DNA of 64,000 nucleotides, from assembly GCF_014775655.1 (NCBI RefSeq), contig NZ_CP061274.1:1922001-1986000 (forward strand), read 5' to 3'. Below the pieces are notes generated by a model. The model was given only the letters and a program-made list of their open reading frames with translations. It had not been told where the DNA came from and made no database searches. The stretch is from Clavibacter zhangzhiyongii (GTDB lineage Bacteria > Actinomycetota > Actinomycetes > Actinomycetales > Microbacteriaceae). Made by a program: the position numbers and the translations under genes. The first letter of the stretch is position 1. Each line of letters starts with the position of its first letter. Of this stretch, positions 20,770 through 30,442 are shown piece after piece.

Positions 20770-21399
20770 GTGACGACCACCTCCATCTCCCCTGCATCCA
20801 CCGCGCCGGTGGTGAACCGGCCGAACACGGTCGCCGTCGGCACCATCGTGTGGCTCGGCAGCGAGGTGATGTTCTTCGCGGGCCTCTTCGCGATCTACTT
20901 CACCCTCCGCTCCACGTCCGGCGCCCTCTGGGAGTTCGAGGCGGGCCGCCTCAACGTGCCCTTCTCCCTCGTGAACACGCTCATCCTCGTGTCGAGCTCG
21001 TTCACATGCCAGTTCGGCGTCTTCGCGGCCGAGCGCCTGCAGGCGCGTGCCACCGGCTGGAAGCCCAGCCAGTGGGGCACGGTCGAGTGGTTCTTCCTCA
21101 CCTACGCCCTCGGCGCGATCTTCGTCGTCGGCCAGATCTTCGAGTACGCCACCCTCGTCACCGAGGGCATCACGCTCAGCAGCAATGCCTACGGCTCGGC
21201 GTTCTACATGACCACGGGCTTCCACGGCCTCCACGTCACCGGCGGCCTCATCGCCTTCCTCCTCGTCATCGGCCGCATCTTCGCCGTCCGGTCCATGGGG
21301 CACAGGGAGGCGACGAGCGCCATCGTCGTGTCCTACTACTGGCACTTCGTCGACGTCGTCTGGATCGGGCTCTTCCTGGTCATCTACGTCCTCAAATAG
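20770..21399 (+). CDS. ctaE: Cytochrome c oxidase subunit III
   Basis: Subunit III of the aa3-type terminal oxidase, with five membrane helices in 209 residues. Conserved segments include [19 protein letters not shown] at the start, the FHGLHVTGG block, and [14 protein letters not shown] at the C-terminus. I chose the GTG at 20770 because it is exactly 7 nt downstream of a CATAAT -10 element; the in-frame ATG at 20761 overlaps that element. First gene of ctaE-qcrC-qcrA-qcrB. Confidence 0.93.
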   Translation: MTTTSISPASTAPVVNRPNTVAVGTIVWLGSEVMFFAGLFAIYFTLRSTSGALWEFEAGRLNVPFSLVNTLILVSSSFTCQFGVFAAERLQARATGWKPSQWGTVEWFFLTYALGAIFVVGQIFEYATLVTEGITLSSNAYGSAFYMTTGFHGLHVTGGLIAFLLVIGRIFAVRSMGHREATSAIVVSYYWHFVDVVWIGLFLVIYVLK

Positions 21400-21425
21400 C
21401 ACCGAGCGGGAGCAACGAACACAGC

Positions 21426-22226
21426 ATGAGCACCACCACAGCACGCGCCCGTCGCACCGGTCGCCGCAGCCCCCTGACCACCGTCGCCCTCCTCGCGATC
21501 GGCCTGCTCTTCACGGGCGGCGCCTACGCGCTGATCCAGTCGGGCACCGCATCGGCGGACGTCGACCTCAAGTCCGCGCAGACCATCGAGGAGGGCCAGA
21601 AGCTCTTCGGCTCGAACTGCGCCACCTGCCACGGCATGGACGCGACCGGCTCCGGCGTCGCCCCGAGCCTCATCGGCGTCGGTGCGGCGTCCGTCGACTT
21701 CCAGGTCGGCACCGGCCGCATGCCCCTCCAGGGCACCACGGTCCAGGCGCCCGAGAAGCCGACGCAGTTCACGGACACCCAGGTCAAGGAGCTGGCCGCG
21801 TACGTCGCGTCCCTCGCCCCCGGCCCGGCGATCCCCGAGAGCCAGTACCTCGACGGGGAGGGCGACGCCGCCAACGGCGCCGAGCTCTTCCGCATCAACT
21901 GCGCCATGTGCCACAACGTGGCCGCGGCCGGAGGCGCCCTCACGGAGGGCAAGTTCGCCCCCAGCCTCGAGGGCGTGGACCCGGTCCACATCTACGAGGC
22001 CATGGTCACCGGCCCGCAGAACATGCCGGTCTTCAACGACACCAACATCTCCCCCGAGGACAAGCGCGACATCATCACGTCGCTGCAGTACATCGAGGAG
22101 AACAGCACGGTCGGCGGCGCGAACCTCGGCGGGCTCGGCCCGGTCTCCGAGGGGCTCTTCATGTGGATCTTCGGTCTCGGCGGCATCGTCGCCCTGACCG
22201 TGTGGCTCACGGCCCGGTCCAACTGA
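21426..22226 (+). CDS. qcrC: Diheme cytochrome c subunit of the bcc complex
   Basis: Membrane-anchored diheme cytochrome c1 that passes electrons straight from the bc complex to the aa3 oxidase. The 266-residue protein has an N-terminal membrane segment (about 17-38), two heme-binding motifs CATCH (near 69) and CAMCH (near 160), and a C-terminal helix (FMWIFGLGGIVALTVWL). This duplicated c-domain is the actinobacterial hallmark for a supercomplex without a free cytochrome c. Confidence 0.95.
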   Translation: MSTTTARARRTGRRSPLTTVALLAIGLLFTGGAYALIQSGTASADVDLKSAQTIEEGQKLFGSNCATCHGMDATGSGVAPSLIGVGAASVDFQVGTGRMPLQGTTVQAPEKPTQFTDTQVKELAAYVASLAPGPAIPESQYLDGEGDAANGAELFRINCAMCHNVAAAGGALTEGKFAPSLEGVDPVHIYEAMVTGPQNMPVFNDTNISPEDKRDIITSLQYIEENSTVGGANLGGLGPVSEGLFMWIFGLGGIVALTVWLTARSN

Positions 22227-22271
22227 CGCCCGCATCGATGACCCGCACCAGAACACAGGAGAGGCACGCAC

Positions 22272-23381
22272 ATGGCACACGACGATAAGGACGAGTCGGG
22301 CGTCGTCCCCGCGGGCTACGACGCCGGCGAGCTCGAGCCGGCAGGCCGTGACGTCGTGCTGCCCGGCGGCACCGCCGTCGCCACGCGCGACGCGTTCGCG
22401 AACCCCGGCTTCCCGGAGCACCGTCTCCGCGTCACCGACAAGGACCCGAAGAAGGCCCGGACGGCCGAGCGCGTCGTCTACACCTGGTTCTACCTGTCCA
22501 TCGTGGGCAGCGTCTTCGCGATCGGGGCCTACTTCGGCTTCCCGATCTACGCGGACGACCCGGGCAGCGTGCGCCTCAACAACCTGTTCCTCGGCGTCGG
22601 CATCGCGCTCGCGCTGCTGAGCCTCGGCATCGGCGCGATCCACTGGTCGAAGGCGCTCATGAGCGATCACGAGCTCATCGACGAGCGCCACCCGCAGGGC
22701 GGTTCCCCCGCCACGCAGGCCCGCGCCGTCGAGATCTTCGCCCAGGCGAACGAGGAGTCCGGCTTCGGCCGTCGCTCGCTCATCCGCAACAGCCTCATCG
22801 GCGCCCTCGTCGCCTTCCCGCTGCCGGCCGTGGTCCTCTTCCGCGACCTGTACCCGGGCAGCGCCGAGGAGCCCGCCTCCGCCCTCAGCCACACGCTGTG
22901 GAAGAAGGGCGAGGTCCTGACCCGCGACCCCTCCGGCACCCCCATCAAGGCGTCGGACGTCACGATCGGCTCCGCGTTCCACGTCATCCCGGCCTCCCTC
23001 ATGGAGCTCGAGGAGGGCAAGCTCGAGGAGAAGGCCAAGGCCGCGGTGCTGCTCATGCGCCTGCGCCCCGAGGACCTGGTCGAGCTGCCCGAGCGCAAGG
23101 GCTGGTCCTACGACGGGATCGTCGCCTACTCGAAGGTCTGCACGCACGTGGGCTGCCCGGTGGCGCTCTACGAGCAGCAGACGCACCACCTGCTCTGCCC
23201 CTGCCACCAGTCCCAGTTCGACGTGACCAACCACTGCGAGGTCATCTTCGGACCGGCCAAGCGGCCCCTGCCGCAGCTGCCCATCGCCGTCAACGACGAG
23301 GGCTACCTCATTGCACAGAGTGATTTCACCGAGCCCGTAGGGGCGAGTTTCTGGGAGCGTCGTGGTGACTACAACAGCTGA
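22272..23381 (+). CDS. qcrA: Rieske iron-sulfur subunit of the bcc complex
   Basis: Carries the high-potential 2Fe-2S cluster. The 369-residue protein has three predicted membrane helices (about 70-95, 100-120 and 175-195), as in actinobacterial QcrA, and the cluster ligands in CTHVGCP and CPCHQSQFD near residues 295-320. ACAGGAGAGG precedes the ATG. Its 3' end overlaps qcrB by 20 bp, so the two are probably translationally coupled. Confidence 0.96.
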   Translation: MAHDDKDESGVVPAGYDAGELEPAGRDVVLPGGTAVATRDAFANPGFPEHRLRVTDKDPKKARTAERVVYTWFYLSIVGSVFAIGAYFGFPIYADDPGSVRLNNLFLGVGIALALLSLGIGAIHWSKALMSDHELIDERHPQGGSPATQARAVEIFAQANEESGFGRRSLIRNSLIGALVAFPLPAVVLFRDLYPGSAEEPASALSHTLWKKGEVLTRDPSGTPIKASDVTIGSAFHVIPASLMELEEGKLEEKAKAAVLLMRLRPEDLVELPERKGWSYDGIVAYSKVCTHVGCPVALYEQQTHHLLCPCHQSQFDVTNHCEVIFGPAKRPLPQLPIAVNDEGYLIAQSDFTEPVGASFWERRGDYNS

Positions 23382-24996
23382 TCCGACCACGACGGGCGCC
23401 ACCGCGCCCGCCGCCAAGAGCGGGGGCGGCCTCACCGCCGCCGCCGCGACCTACCTCGACGAGCGCACCAGCGTCAGCGTCGCCGTCAAGGAGTTCGGGC
23501 GGAAGATCTTCCCGGACCACTGGTCCTTCATGCTCGGCGAGGTGGCGCTCTACAGCTTCGTCGTCATCCTGCTGACGGGCTCCTGGCTCACCTTCTTCTA
23601 CGACCCGTCGATGGCGGAGACCCACTACGAGGGCTCGTACGCGCCGCTCAAGGGCGTCGAGATGTCGGTCGCCATGTCGTCGTCGCTCGACATCTCGTTC
23701 GACATCCGCGGCGGCCTGCTCATGCGCCAGATCCATCACTGGGCGGCCCTGCTGTTCGTGGCCTCGATCGGCCTGCACATGCTGCGCATCTACTTCACGG
23801 GTGCGTTCCGCAAGCCGCGCGAGCTCAACTGGTTCATCGGCTTCGTCCTCTTCATCCTCGCGATGGCCGAGGGCTTCACGGGCTACTCCCTCCCCGACGA
23901 CCTGCTCTCCGGCAACGGCCTGCGGATCATCGACGGCATGGTCAAGGGCATCCCGGTCATCGGCACGTGGATCTCGTTCCTGCTCTTCGGCGGCGAGTTC
24001 CCGGGCACGGCGATCATCCCGAGGCTCTACACGCTGCACATCCTGCTGCTGCCGGCGATCCTCGTGGCGTTCCTGGCCCTCCACCTGCTCTTCGTGGTCG
24101 TGCACAAGCACACCCAGTTCGCCGGCCCCGGCCGCACGAACGAGAACGTGGTCGGCGTCCCCGTGCTCCCCACGTTCGCGGCGAAGGCCGGCGGGTTCTT
24201 CTTCGTCGTCTTCGGCGTGATCGTGGTCATGGCGTCGTTCTTCACGATCAACCCCATCTGGAACTACGGCCCCTACGACCCGTCCCCGGTGTCGGCGGGA
24301 ACGCAGCCCGACTGGTACATCGGCTTCGCCGACGGCGCCCTGCGCCTCGTGCCGCCGGGACTCGAGTTCGTGCTGCTCGACCACACGTTCTCGTTCAACA
24401 TCATCCTGCCGATCACGGTCCTGGGCCTGTTCATCGTGCTCGTCGCGCTCTACCCCTTCATCGAGGCGTGGATCACCGGCGACAAGCGCGAGCACCACAT
24501 CCTCGACCGTCCGCGCAACGCCCCGACCCGCACCGCCATCGGCGCGGCCGGCGTCTCGTTCTACGCGGTCCTCTGGTCCGCCGCGAGCTCGGACCTCATC
24601 GCCACGCACTTCAAGGTGTCGATGGAGGGCGTCATCCACACGCTGCAGGCGCTCCTTATCCTCGGACCGGTCATCGCCTACCAGGTCACCAAGCGCGTCT
24701 GCCTGGCGCTCATGAAGAAGGACCGCGAGATCGCCCTCCACGGCGTCGAGTCGGGCCGCATCGTGAAGCTCCCCGGCGGCGAGTTCATCGAGGTGCACGA
24801 GCAGCTCGACGAGTTCGAGCGCTGGCGCCTCGTGAGCTACGACGACTACAAGCCGCTCATGATCCGCCCGGACAGCCGTGGACGCATAACGGTCAACCAG
24901 CGGGCCCGCGCGGCGCTGTCGAAGTGGTTCTTCGAGGACCGGATCTCCCCGGTCACCACGAAGGACGTCGAGCGCAGCCACGGCGACCACCACTAG
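23362..24996 (+). CDS. qcrB: Cytochrome b subunit of the bcc complex
   Basis: Membrane subunit with two b hemes and the quinol sites. The 544-residue protein shows heme histidines in RQIHHWAALLF and GLHMLRIYF, then YTLHILLLPA and ALHLLFVVVHKH, and the PDWYIGF Qo-site block corresponding to PEWY. About 120 residues extend after the last helix, typical for actinobacteria. It starts at a GTG inside qcrA and ends before a perfect terminator hairpin. Confidence 0.96.
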   Translation: MVTTTADPTTTGATAPAAKSGGGLTAAAATYLDERTSVSVAVKEFGRKIFPDHWSFMLGEVALYSFVVILLTGSWLTFFYDPSMAETHYEGSYAPLKGVEMSVAMSSSLDISFDIRGGLLMRQIHHWAALLFVASIGLHMLRIYFTGAFRKPRELNWFIGFVLFILAMAEGFTGYSLPDDLLSGNGLRIIDGMVKGIPVIGTWISFLLFGGEFPGTAIIPRLYTLHILLLPAILVAFLALHLLFVVVHKHTQFAGPGRTNENVVGVPVLPTFAAKAGGFFFVVFGVIVVMASFFTINPIWNYGPYDPSPVSAGTQPDWYIGFADGALRLVPPGLEFVLLDHTFSFNIILPITVLGLFIVLVALYPFIEAWITGDKREHHILDRPRNAPTRTAIGAAGVSFYAVLWSAASSDLIATHFKVSMEGVIHTLQALLILGPVIAYQVTKRVCLALMKKDREIALHGVESGRIVKLPGGEFIEVHEQLDEFERWRLVSYDDYKPLMIRPDSRGRITVNQRARAALSKWFFEDRISPVTTKDVERSHGDHH

Positions 24997-25029
24997 GAAC
25001 ACCCGCTCGCGCTGACGCGCGAACGCCCC

Positions 25030-25064
25030 GAGAGCCGGTCCGGCGTCATGCTGGACCGGCTCTC
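25030..25064 (+). terminator. Terminator of the ctaE-qcrCAB operon
   Basis: A perfect 12-bp stem (25030-25041 with 25053-25064) with an 11-nt loop, 33 nt after the qcrB stop codon. Confidence 0.75.
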
Positions 25065-25104
25065 GTGCGTCCATCACACGACGACACGACCTGGAGGAGC
25101 ACGC

Positions 25105-26001
25105 GTGGACCTGATCCGGCTCGCGTCCTGGCTGCGGTGCCCGACCTGCGGCGAGGAGCTCCGCGCGATCCCCGCGCTCGTGCTCCGCTGCGACCGGGGT
25201 CACGCCGTCGATGCCAACAAGCGCGGGTACGCGACCCTCCTCGCGCCGGGCACGCGCGTCGTCGGCGACACCGCGGCGATGCTCGCCGCCCGGGACCGCT
25301 TCCTGGAGCGGGGGCACTACGCCCCCGTCGTCGACGCCCTGAGCGAGGCGGTCGGCGCGGGGATCGAGGCGGACAGGCCGCCGGAGCCGCTCCGCATCGT
25401 CGACGCCGGCTGCGGCACGGGGCACTACCTTCGCGCGCTCCTCGACCGCCTTCCCGGGTCCGTGGGGATGGCCGCCGACCTCTCCCCTTCCGCCGTGGCC
25501 ATCGCGGTGCGCGGCCGCTCGGACGTCGACGGGGTGGTCGCCGACACCTGGGCCTCGCTCCCGCTCCGCGACGGGACCGCCGACCTCATCCTCGACGTCT
25601 TCGCGCCGCGCAACCTCCCCGAGTTCCACCGGGCGCTCGCGCCGGGCGGTCGCGTCGCCATCGTCGCCGCCGGACCCGGACACCTCGCCGAGCTCCGTGC
25701 CGCCGGCCGTGCCGTGGGTGTCCAGGAGGACAAGCGGGAGCGCATCCTCGACGCCGCCGATCCGCTGTTCGAGCGGATCTCGGAGGCCCGTGTCCACCGC
25801 GTCCTGAGGCTTACGGAGGACGACGTGGCCCTCCTGCTCGGCATGGGGCCGTCGGCGCACCATCCGGGCGTCGCCGCCGACCTCGCGGCACCCGCGCCCC
25901 CCTCCCCGTCGACGCGGGCACCCGTGCCGGACAGCCAGGACGTGACGGTCGACGTCATGATCCACGTCCTCCGCCGACGGGACGCCCCGACGGCCGCGTG
26001 A
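25105..26001 (+). CDS. RlmA-type 23S rRNA (guanine-N1) methyltransferase
   Basis: A 298-residue SAM-dependent methyltransferase. The N-terminus has the RlmA zinc finger CPTCGEEL ... LRCDRGHAVDANKRGY (residues about 12-45), followed by the SAM motif VDAGCGTGHYLRAL and ILDVFAPRNLPEFHRALAPGG. RlmA members methylate G745 or G748 of 23S rRNA; the latter type (TlrB) contributes to tylosin tolerance, but which site is used here cannot be told. The GTG at 25105 has an excellent GGAGGAG; a longer frame from 25048 would run through the qcrB terminator. Confidence 0.87.
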   Translation: MDLIRLASWLRCPTCGEELRAIPALVLRCDRGHAVDANKRGYATLLAPGTRVVGDTAAMLAARDRFLERGHYAPVVDALSEAVGAGIEADRPPEPLRIVDAGCGTGHYLRALLDRLPGSVGMAADLSPSAVAIAVRGRSDVDGVVADTWASLPLRDGTADLILDVFAPRNLPEFHRALAPGGRVAIVAAGPGHLAELRAAGRAVGVQEDKRERILDAADPLFERISEARVHRVLRLTEDDVALLLGMGPSAHHPGVAADLAAPAPPSPSTRAPVPDSQDVTVDVMIHVLRRRDAPTAA

Positions 26002-26141
26002 GGGCAGCTGCGGGCCTCCGACGCGCCTCCGCGACCTCGCGGCTCTGCGCCTCGCGCGTGCCCCTCGAGGCTGGCCGGGCAGCTCTCCTATCGTGCTGCT
26101 GAGTGATCCGCCAGACCCTGGTCCGCACGGCTCCGACGGGT

Positions 26142-26161
26142 AGCGTGATCCTCATCACGCT
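26142..26161. promoter_or_regulatory. Palindrome in the leader of the SpoIIE-type phosphatase
   Basis: AGCGTGAT-cctc-ATCACGCT is a perfect 8+4+8 inverted repeat in the 281-bp region before the phosphatase. A second inverted repeat, CCCGGGG (26169-26175) with CCCCGGG (26199-26205), follows. A TATCGT -10-like element sits at 26089-26094. The region is in frame with the downstream gene but reads as non-conserved protein, so I treat it as an untranslated control region. Confidence 0.45.
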
Positions 26162-26282
26162 GTTGCTGCCCGGGGGGTGCGGTGCAGGCTGGCGGACTCC
26201 CCGGGTGGACGCCCGCTCTCGCGGACGACGTACCGTCCCCGGTCCGTCCCCTCGACCTGACCCATGGGACACGGATCGCACC

Positions 26283-27656
26283 TTGCTCGACTCGCTCACC
26301 CTCCGCGTCGCCTTCGGCGTGACGACGCTCACCCTGTTCCTGCTGTTCGCCCTCGTCACGTTCCGCACCACGCGATCGCCGTTCAGCTTCTGGTGGTGCG
26401 CCGCGCTCGCCCTGTTCATGGGCGGCTCGCTCGCGTACCTCCTCGACGGCACCGCCGGTCAGGTGTGGGCCAATCCGCTGGGTAACGGCCTCATCGTCGC
26501 CGGATCCGCCTCCGTCTGGATGGGGAGCAGGTCGCTCCGGGAGCGGCCGACTCCCTGGTGGCTGGTGGTGCCGCCCGCGGCGCTCGTCGTCGCCGTCTCG
26601 TGCGCCGACTCCCCCGCGACCAACGACTGGTCCGGGGGCCCGCTCTACCTCGCCCTGATGTCCACCCTCATCGGGCTCTCGACGCGGGAGATCGCCCTCC
26701 TCGGAGCCGGGCAGTCCCGGACCCGCTGGCCGCTGCTGCTCGCCTCCGGCGCCCTCGCGACCTACTACGGCCTGCGTCTCGTCGCCTTCGTCGCCACCGG
26801 CCCCCGGAGCCCCGCCTTCACCACCTGGTTCGGCACGCCGTCGACGACGCTCATCACGCTGGTCCTCCTCGTGGTGGTGTCGTTCAGCATGGCGTCGCTC
26901 AGCGGCGAGCAGGTGGCGAAGAAGCTCGCCGCCCGCGCCGCGCGAACCCGGCAGGAGCTGGTGGAGGGCGGCGGCGTGCAGCGTCGGCTGCTCCCGCAGA
27001 CCGTGCCCGACATCGCCGGCTACGAGGTCGCGGGGACGTGCGTGCCGAGCGGCGCGGTCAGCGGGGACTTCTTCGACTGGCAGCGGACACCGGACGGCCT
27101 GGTGGTCACCCTGGCCGACGTCATGGGCAAGGGAGTCGGCGCCGCCATGATCGCGGCGACGGTCCGCGCCGCGCTCCGCGTAGCGCTCCCCGCGCACGAC
27201 CCGGGAGGGACGATGACCGTCGTCGACCGCGCGGTGGAGTCCGACCTCGACGCGAATGACGCCTTCGTGACGCTGCTGCATCTGCGGCTCGACGCGCCGA
27301 GCGGCGAGATCCAGCTGGTGGACGCGGGCCACGGCCTCGGCGTGGTCTGCCGGGCCGACGGCTCCCGGGAGCCCATCCCCTCCCGGAACCTGCCCCTCGG
27401 CGCCCTCGGCACGCAGGACTGGGCGGTCACGACCGTGCGCCTGGACCCGGGCGATCTGCTCCTCATCTGCAGCGACGGGGTCCTCGACCTGTTCGACGGC
27501 ACCCTGGCCTCGATGGACCTGGCGGCGCTCACCGCCATGTCCATGGCGTCGAGCGCTGCCCAGGCCGTCGCGAGCCTCACCCGCCTGGCCGCGGACGGGA
27601 CTCCCCCGGACGACGTGACGGTCGTGGCCATCCGCCGGGTCGCGGCTGCGGCCTGA
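26283..27656 (+). CDS. Membrane-bound SpoIIE/PP2C-type serine phosphatase
   Basis: About 457 residues. The N-terminal 200 residues hold six or seven predicted membrane helices (for example LTLFLLFALVTF, WWLVVPPAALVVAV, TLITLVLLVVVSFS), a sensor-like module. Residues about 225-455 are a SpoIIE/RsbU phosphatase: QRRLLPQTVPDI, AVSGDFFDW (metal Asp), TLADVMGKGVGAAM and LLICSDGVLDLFD. This class dephosphorylates anti-sigma-factor antagonists or similar regulators; no partner gene is nearby. The start is uncertain: TTG 26283 is chosen because family-like sequence begins there; a GTG at 26103 is possible. Confidence 0.82.
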   Translation: MLDSLTLRVAFGVTTLTLFLLFALVTFRTTRSPFSFWWCAALALFMGGSLAYLLDGTAGQVWANPLGNGLIVAGSASVWMGSRSLRERPTPWWLVVPPAALVVAVSCADSPATNDWSGGPLYLALMSTLIGLSTREIALLGAGQSRTRWPLLLASGALATYYGLRLVAFVATGPRSPAFTTWFGTPSTTLITLVLLVVVSFSMASLSGEQVAKKLAARAARTRQELVEGGGVQRRLLPQTVPDIAGYEVAGTCVPSGAVSGDFFDWQRTPDGLVVTLADVMGKGVGAAMIAATVRAALRVALPAHDPGGTMTVVDRAVESDLDANDAFVTLLHLRLDAPSGEIQLVDAGHGLGVVCRADGSREPIPSRNLPLGALGTQDWAVTTVRLDPGDLLLICSDGVLDLFDGTLASMDLAALTAMSMASSAAQAVASLTRLAADGTPPDDVTVVAIRRVAAAA

Positions 27657-27775
27657 GCGGGCACCGTGGATCGTCCCGGCCCGTGACCGCCCTCCCCCCT
27701 GCGCGAGACGATGCGTGCGGCCCGCGGGAGCTTCTGACCGGGGCACATCGCCCCAGCGGACGGGTACCGGACGCG

Positions 27776-27809
27776 ACGATGCCCGGCCCCTCGCGGGACC
27801 GGGCATCGT
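27776..27809. terminator. Bidirectional terminator between the phosphatase and GNAT genes
   Basis: A perfect 11-bp stem (27776-27786 with 27799-27809) placed between two convergent genes, 120 nt after the phosphatase stop and 16 nt after the GNAT stop. The rest of 27657-27824 shows no gene. Confidence 0.65.
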
Positions 27810-27824
27810 GACGAACGGTGCTGC

Positions 27825-28262
27825 CTAGCGCAGCAGCTTCTTGTAGAACTCGGCGGTGCGCTCGTAGCCGAGGCGCTTGTAGAACTCACCGGCACGACGC
27901 GTGCTCATCGTGATCTGGCCGACGCCGCGATCGCCGCAGAGACGCTCCACCGCCCTGACCAGGGAGGACCCCGTGCCGGCGCTGCGCGCGGTGCTATCGA
28001 CCACCAGCTCCTCGAGGTGGGCGCTGAGCCCGCCGGCGTAGAGGAGCCGGGACACGACCAGGTACGCGTACCCGACGACACGGCCGCCGTCCTCCGCGAC
28101 CAGGAGCACGTCGCGACCGACGTCCTTGTTCGCCCGCAGGATGTGGGAGAACGTGACGTCGAAGTCGTCGCGGGTCGCCGGGGCGTTGATCATGTCGAGC
28201 TGCTGGCAGAGGGCGAAGACCGCGTCCCCGTCCGTGGCCAGCGCGTGCCGGATGTCGACCAC
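27825..28262 (-). CDS. GNAT-family N-acetyltransferase
   Basis: A 145-residue single-domain GNAT enzyme that moves an acetyl group from acetyl-CoA to an unknown amine. The acetyl-CoA loop lies in LEELVVDSTARSAGTGSSLVRAVE (only its SAGTGS core matters), slightly degenerate from Q/RxxGxG/A. GQITMSTRRAGEFYKRLGY is the usual C-terminal strand-helix. The GTG start at 28262 lies 4 nt after ctaF, so it is the last gene of the oxidase operon. A link to oxidase assembly is not implied. Confidence 0.8.
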   Translation of the reverse strand: MVDIRHALATDGDAVFALCQQLDMINAPATRDDFDVTFSHILRANKDVGRDVLLVAEDGGRVVGYAYLVVSRLLYAGGLSAHLEELVVDSTARSAGTGSSLVRAVERLCGDRGVGQITMSTRRAGEFYKRLGYERTAEFYKKLLR

Positions 28263-28266
28263 GGGA

Positions 28267-28683
28267 TCAGCGGGCGAAGTAGCCGCGGTAGTACTCGTAG
28301 GTCCAGCCCACGAGCGCGATGATCGCGAGACCGCCGCCGATGATCGCGATCCAGATGCCCACGGCGAGGCCGAGGAACACGGAGGCGGCACCGGCCGCGA
28401 GGATGACCGGCCACCAGCTCCACGGGCTGAAGAAGCCGAGCTCCGGGTCGCCGTCGTCGACGTTGGCGTCGCTGCGGTCCTCCGGGAGCTCGCCGTTCTG
28501 CGCCGCGTAGAGGCGCGCCACGAAGAAGCCGATGAACGCGGCCAGCACCCCGGAGAGCGCGATGGCCAGCGTGCCGACCCACTCGACCGTGTTCTGGTCG
28601 ATGAGGTGCCAGATCGTGTACGCGGCCGCGGCGATGACGAAGAAGACCGCGAGGACGTAGAAGAGGTTCCTATTGGCGCGCAC
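28267..28683 (-). CDS. ctaF: Actinobacterial cytochrome c oxidase subunit IV
   Basis: A 138-residue small subunit of the aa3 oxidase with four predicted membrane helices (about 8-28, 36-56, 90-107, 110-128) and the conserved GFFSPWSWWPV segment near residue 84. It belongs to the actinobacterial CtaF family and not to mitochondrial subunit IV. It follows ctaD with one nucleotide between the stop and the ATG. Confidence 0.92.
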   Translation of the reverse strand: MRANRNLFYVLAVFFVIAAAAYTIWHLIDQNTVEWVGTLAIALSGVLAAFIGFFVARLYAAQNGELPEDRSDANVDDGDPELGFFSPWSWWPVILAAGAASVFLGLAVGIWIAIIGGGLAIIALVGWTYEYYRGYFAR

Positions 28684-28684
28684 G

Positions 28685-30430
28685 TCACTTCACCTTGTCG
28701 CTGGAGATGTCGTAGGTCGCGGCATCCGGAGCGTCCTTCGCCGGACCGATTCCCACGGGGATGCCCGCCTCGGGGTGGTTGAGGTCGAAGGCCGGGGCCT
28801 CCGAGCGGATGCGCGGGATGGACGTGAAGTTGTGCCGCGGCGGCGGGCACGACGTGGCCCACTCGAGCGAGCGGCCGTAGCCCCACGGGTCGTTGACCGT
28901 GACGCGCGGCGCCGTGCGGGCGGTGATCCAGACGTTCAGGAAGAACGGGATCATCGACAGCGCGAGGATGCCGGCGCCGATCGTCGACAGCTGGTTCATC
29001 CACGTGAAGTCGTCCTCGGGCTGGTACGTCGCGTAGCGACGCGGCATGCCCATGACGCCCAGCCAGTGCTGGATGAGGAACGTGGTGTGGAAGCCGACGA
29101 ACAGCAGCCAGAAGTGGACCTTGCCGAGGCGCTCGTTGAGCATCGTGCCCGTCCACTTGGGCCACCAGAAGTAGAAGCCCGAGAACATGGCGAACACGAC
29201 CGTGCCGAACACCACGTAGTGGAAGTGCGCCACGACGAAGTACGTGTCGGACACGTGGAAGTCGAGCGGGGGCGACGCCAGGATGACGCCGGTCAGGCCG
29301 CCGAACGTGAACGTGATGAGGAAGCCGATCGCCCAGAGCATGGGGGTCTCGAACGTGACCGATCCGCGCCACATGGTGCCGATCCAGTTGAAGATCTTCA
29401 CGCCGGTCGGGACCGCGATGAGCATGGTCATGAGCGAGAAGAACGGCAGGAGGACCGAGCCGGTGACGTACATGTGGTGCGCCCACACCGTGACCGAGAG
29501 GGCCGCGATGGAGATGGTCGCGTAGACCAGCGTCTTGTACCCGAAGATCGGCTTGCGGCTGAAGACCGGGAAGACCTCGGAGACGATGCCGAAGAACGGC
29601 AGCGCGATGATGTACACCTCGGGGTGTCCGAAGAACCAGAACAGGTGCTGCCAGAGGATGGCGCCGCCGTTGGCCGGGTCGTAGATGTGGGCGTCGAAGA
29701 TGCGGTCGGCGCCGAGGCCGAAGAGCGCGGCGGCGAGCACCGGGAACGCCATCAGCACGAGGATCGACGTCACGAGGATGTTCCAGGTGAAGATCGGCAT
29801 GCGGAACATCGTCATGCCGGGCGCGCGCATCGTGATGATGGTAGTCACGAAGTTCACGGCGCCGAGGATGGTGCCGAATCCGCTGAGCGCGAGACCCATC
29901 ACCCAGAGATTGCCTCCCAAACCCGGCGAGAACGTCGTGCTGGACAGCGGCGCGTACGCGAACCATCCGAACGAGGCCGCGCCGGCCGGCGTGAGGAAGC
30001 CCGCGACTGCGATGAGGGAGCCGAAGTTGAAGAGCCAGTACGCGAAGGCGTTGAGGCGGGGGAACGCCACGTCCGGCGCGCCGATCTGCAGCGGCATGAG
30101 CACGTTGGCAAAGCCGGCGAACAGCGGCGTCGCGAACATGAGCAGCATGATCGTGCCGTGCATGGTGAAGAGCTGGTTGTACTGCTCCTTGGTCTCCACG
30201 ACGTGCAGGCCGGGCTCGAAGAGCTGGGCGCGGATGACGAGCGCCATGACGCCGCCGAGGCAGAAGTAGAGGAACGAGGTGATCAGGTACAGGTACCCGA
30301 TCGTCTTGTGGTCGGTGGAGGTGATCCAGTTGACCACGACGTTGCCCCGGCGCTCGGCCTTGCCGTTGCCGTCGAGGACCTTCGCCTGACCCGCGGGGAT
30401 CGCGGTGGGACGGTTGAGGGTCGATGTCAC
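28685..30430 (-). CDS. ctaD: Cytochrome c oxidase subunit I
   Basis: Catalytic subunit with heme a, heme a3 and CuB. The 581-residue, 12-helix protein has heme a histidine in [12 protein letters not shown], the CuB histidine and cross-linked Tyr in [14 protein letters not shown], the HH pair in [10 protein letters not shown], and the heme a3/heme a histidines in [11 protein letters not shown]. The N-terminal [17 protein letters not shown] precedes helix I. Starts 12 nt after ctaC. Confidence 0.97.
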   Translation of the reverse strand: MTSTLNRPTAIPAGQAKVLDGNGKAERRGNVVVNWITSTDHKTIGYLYLITSFLYFCLGGVMALVIRAQLFEPGLHVVETKEQYNQLFTMHGTIMLLMFATPLFAGFANVLMPLQIGAPDVAFPRLNAFAYWLFNFGSLIAVAGFLTPAGAASFGWFAYAPLSSTTFSPGLGGNLWVMGLALSGFGTILGAVNFVTTIITMRAPGMTMFRMPIFTWNILVTSILVLMAFPVLAAALFGLGADRIFDAHIYDPANGGAILWQHLFWFFGHPEVYIIALPFFGIVSEVFPVFSRKPIFGYKTLVYATISIAALSVTVWAHHMYVTGSVLLPFFSLMTMLIAVPTGVKIFNWIGTMWRGSVTFETPMLWAIGFLITFTFGGLTGVILASPPLDFHVSDTYFVVAHFHYVVFGTVVFAMFSGFYFWWPKWTGTMLNERLGKVHFWLLFVGFHTTFLIQHWLGVMGMPRRYATYQPEDDFTWMNQLSTIGAGILALSMIPFFLNVWITARTAPRVTVNDPWGYGRSLEWATSCPPPRHNFTSIPRIRSEAPAFDLNHPEAGIPVGIGPAKDAPDAATYDISSDKVK

Positions 30431-30442
30431 GTTTCTGCTGCC

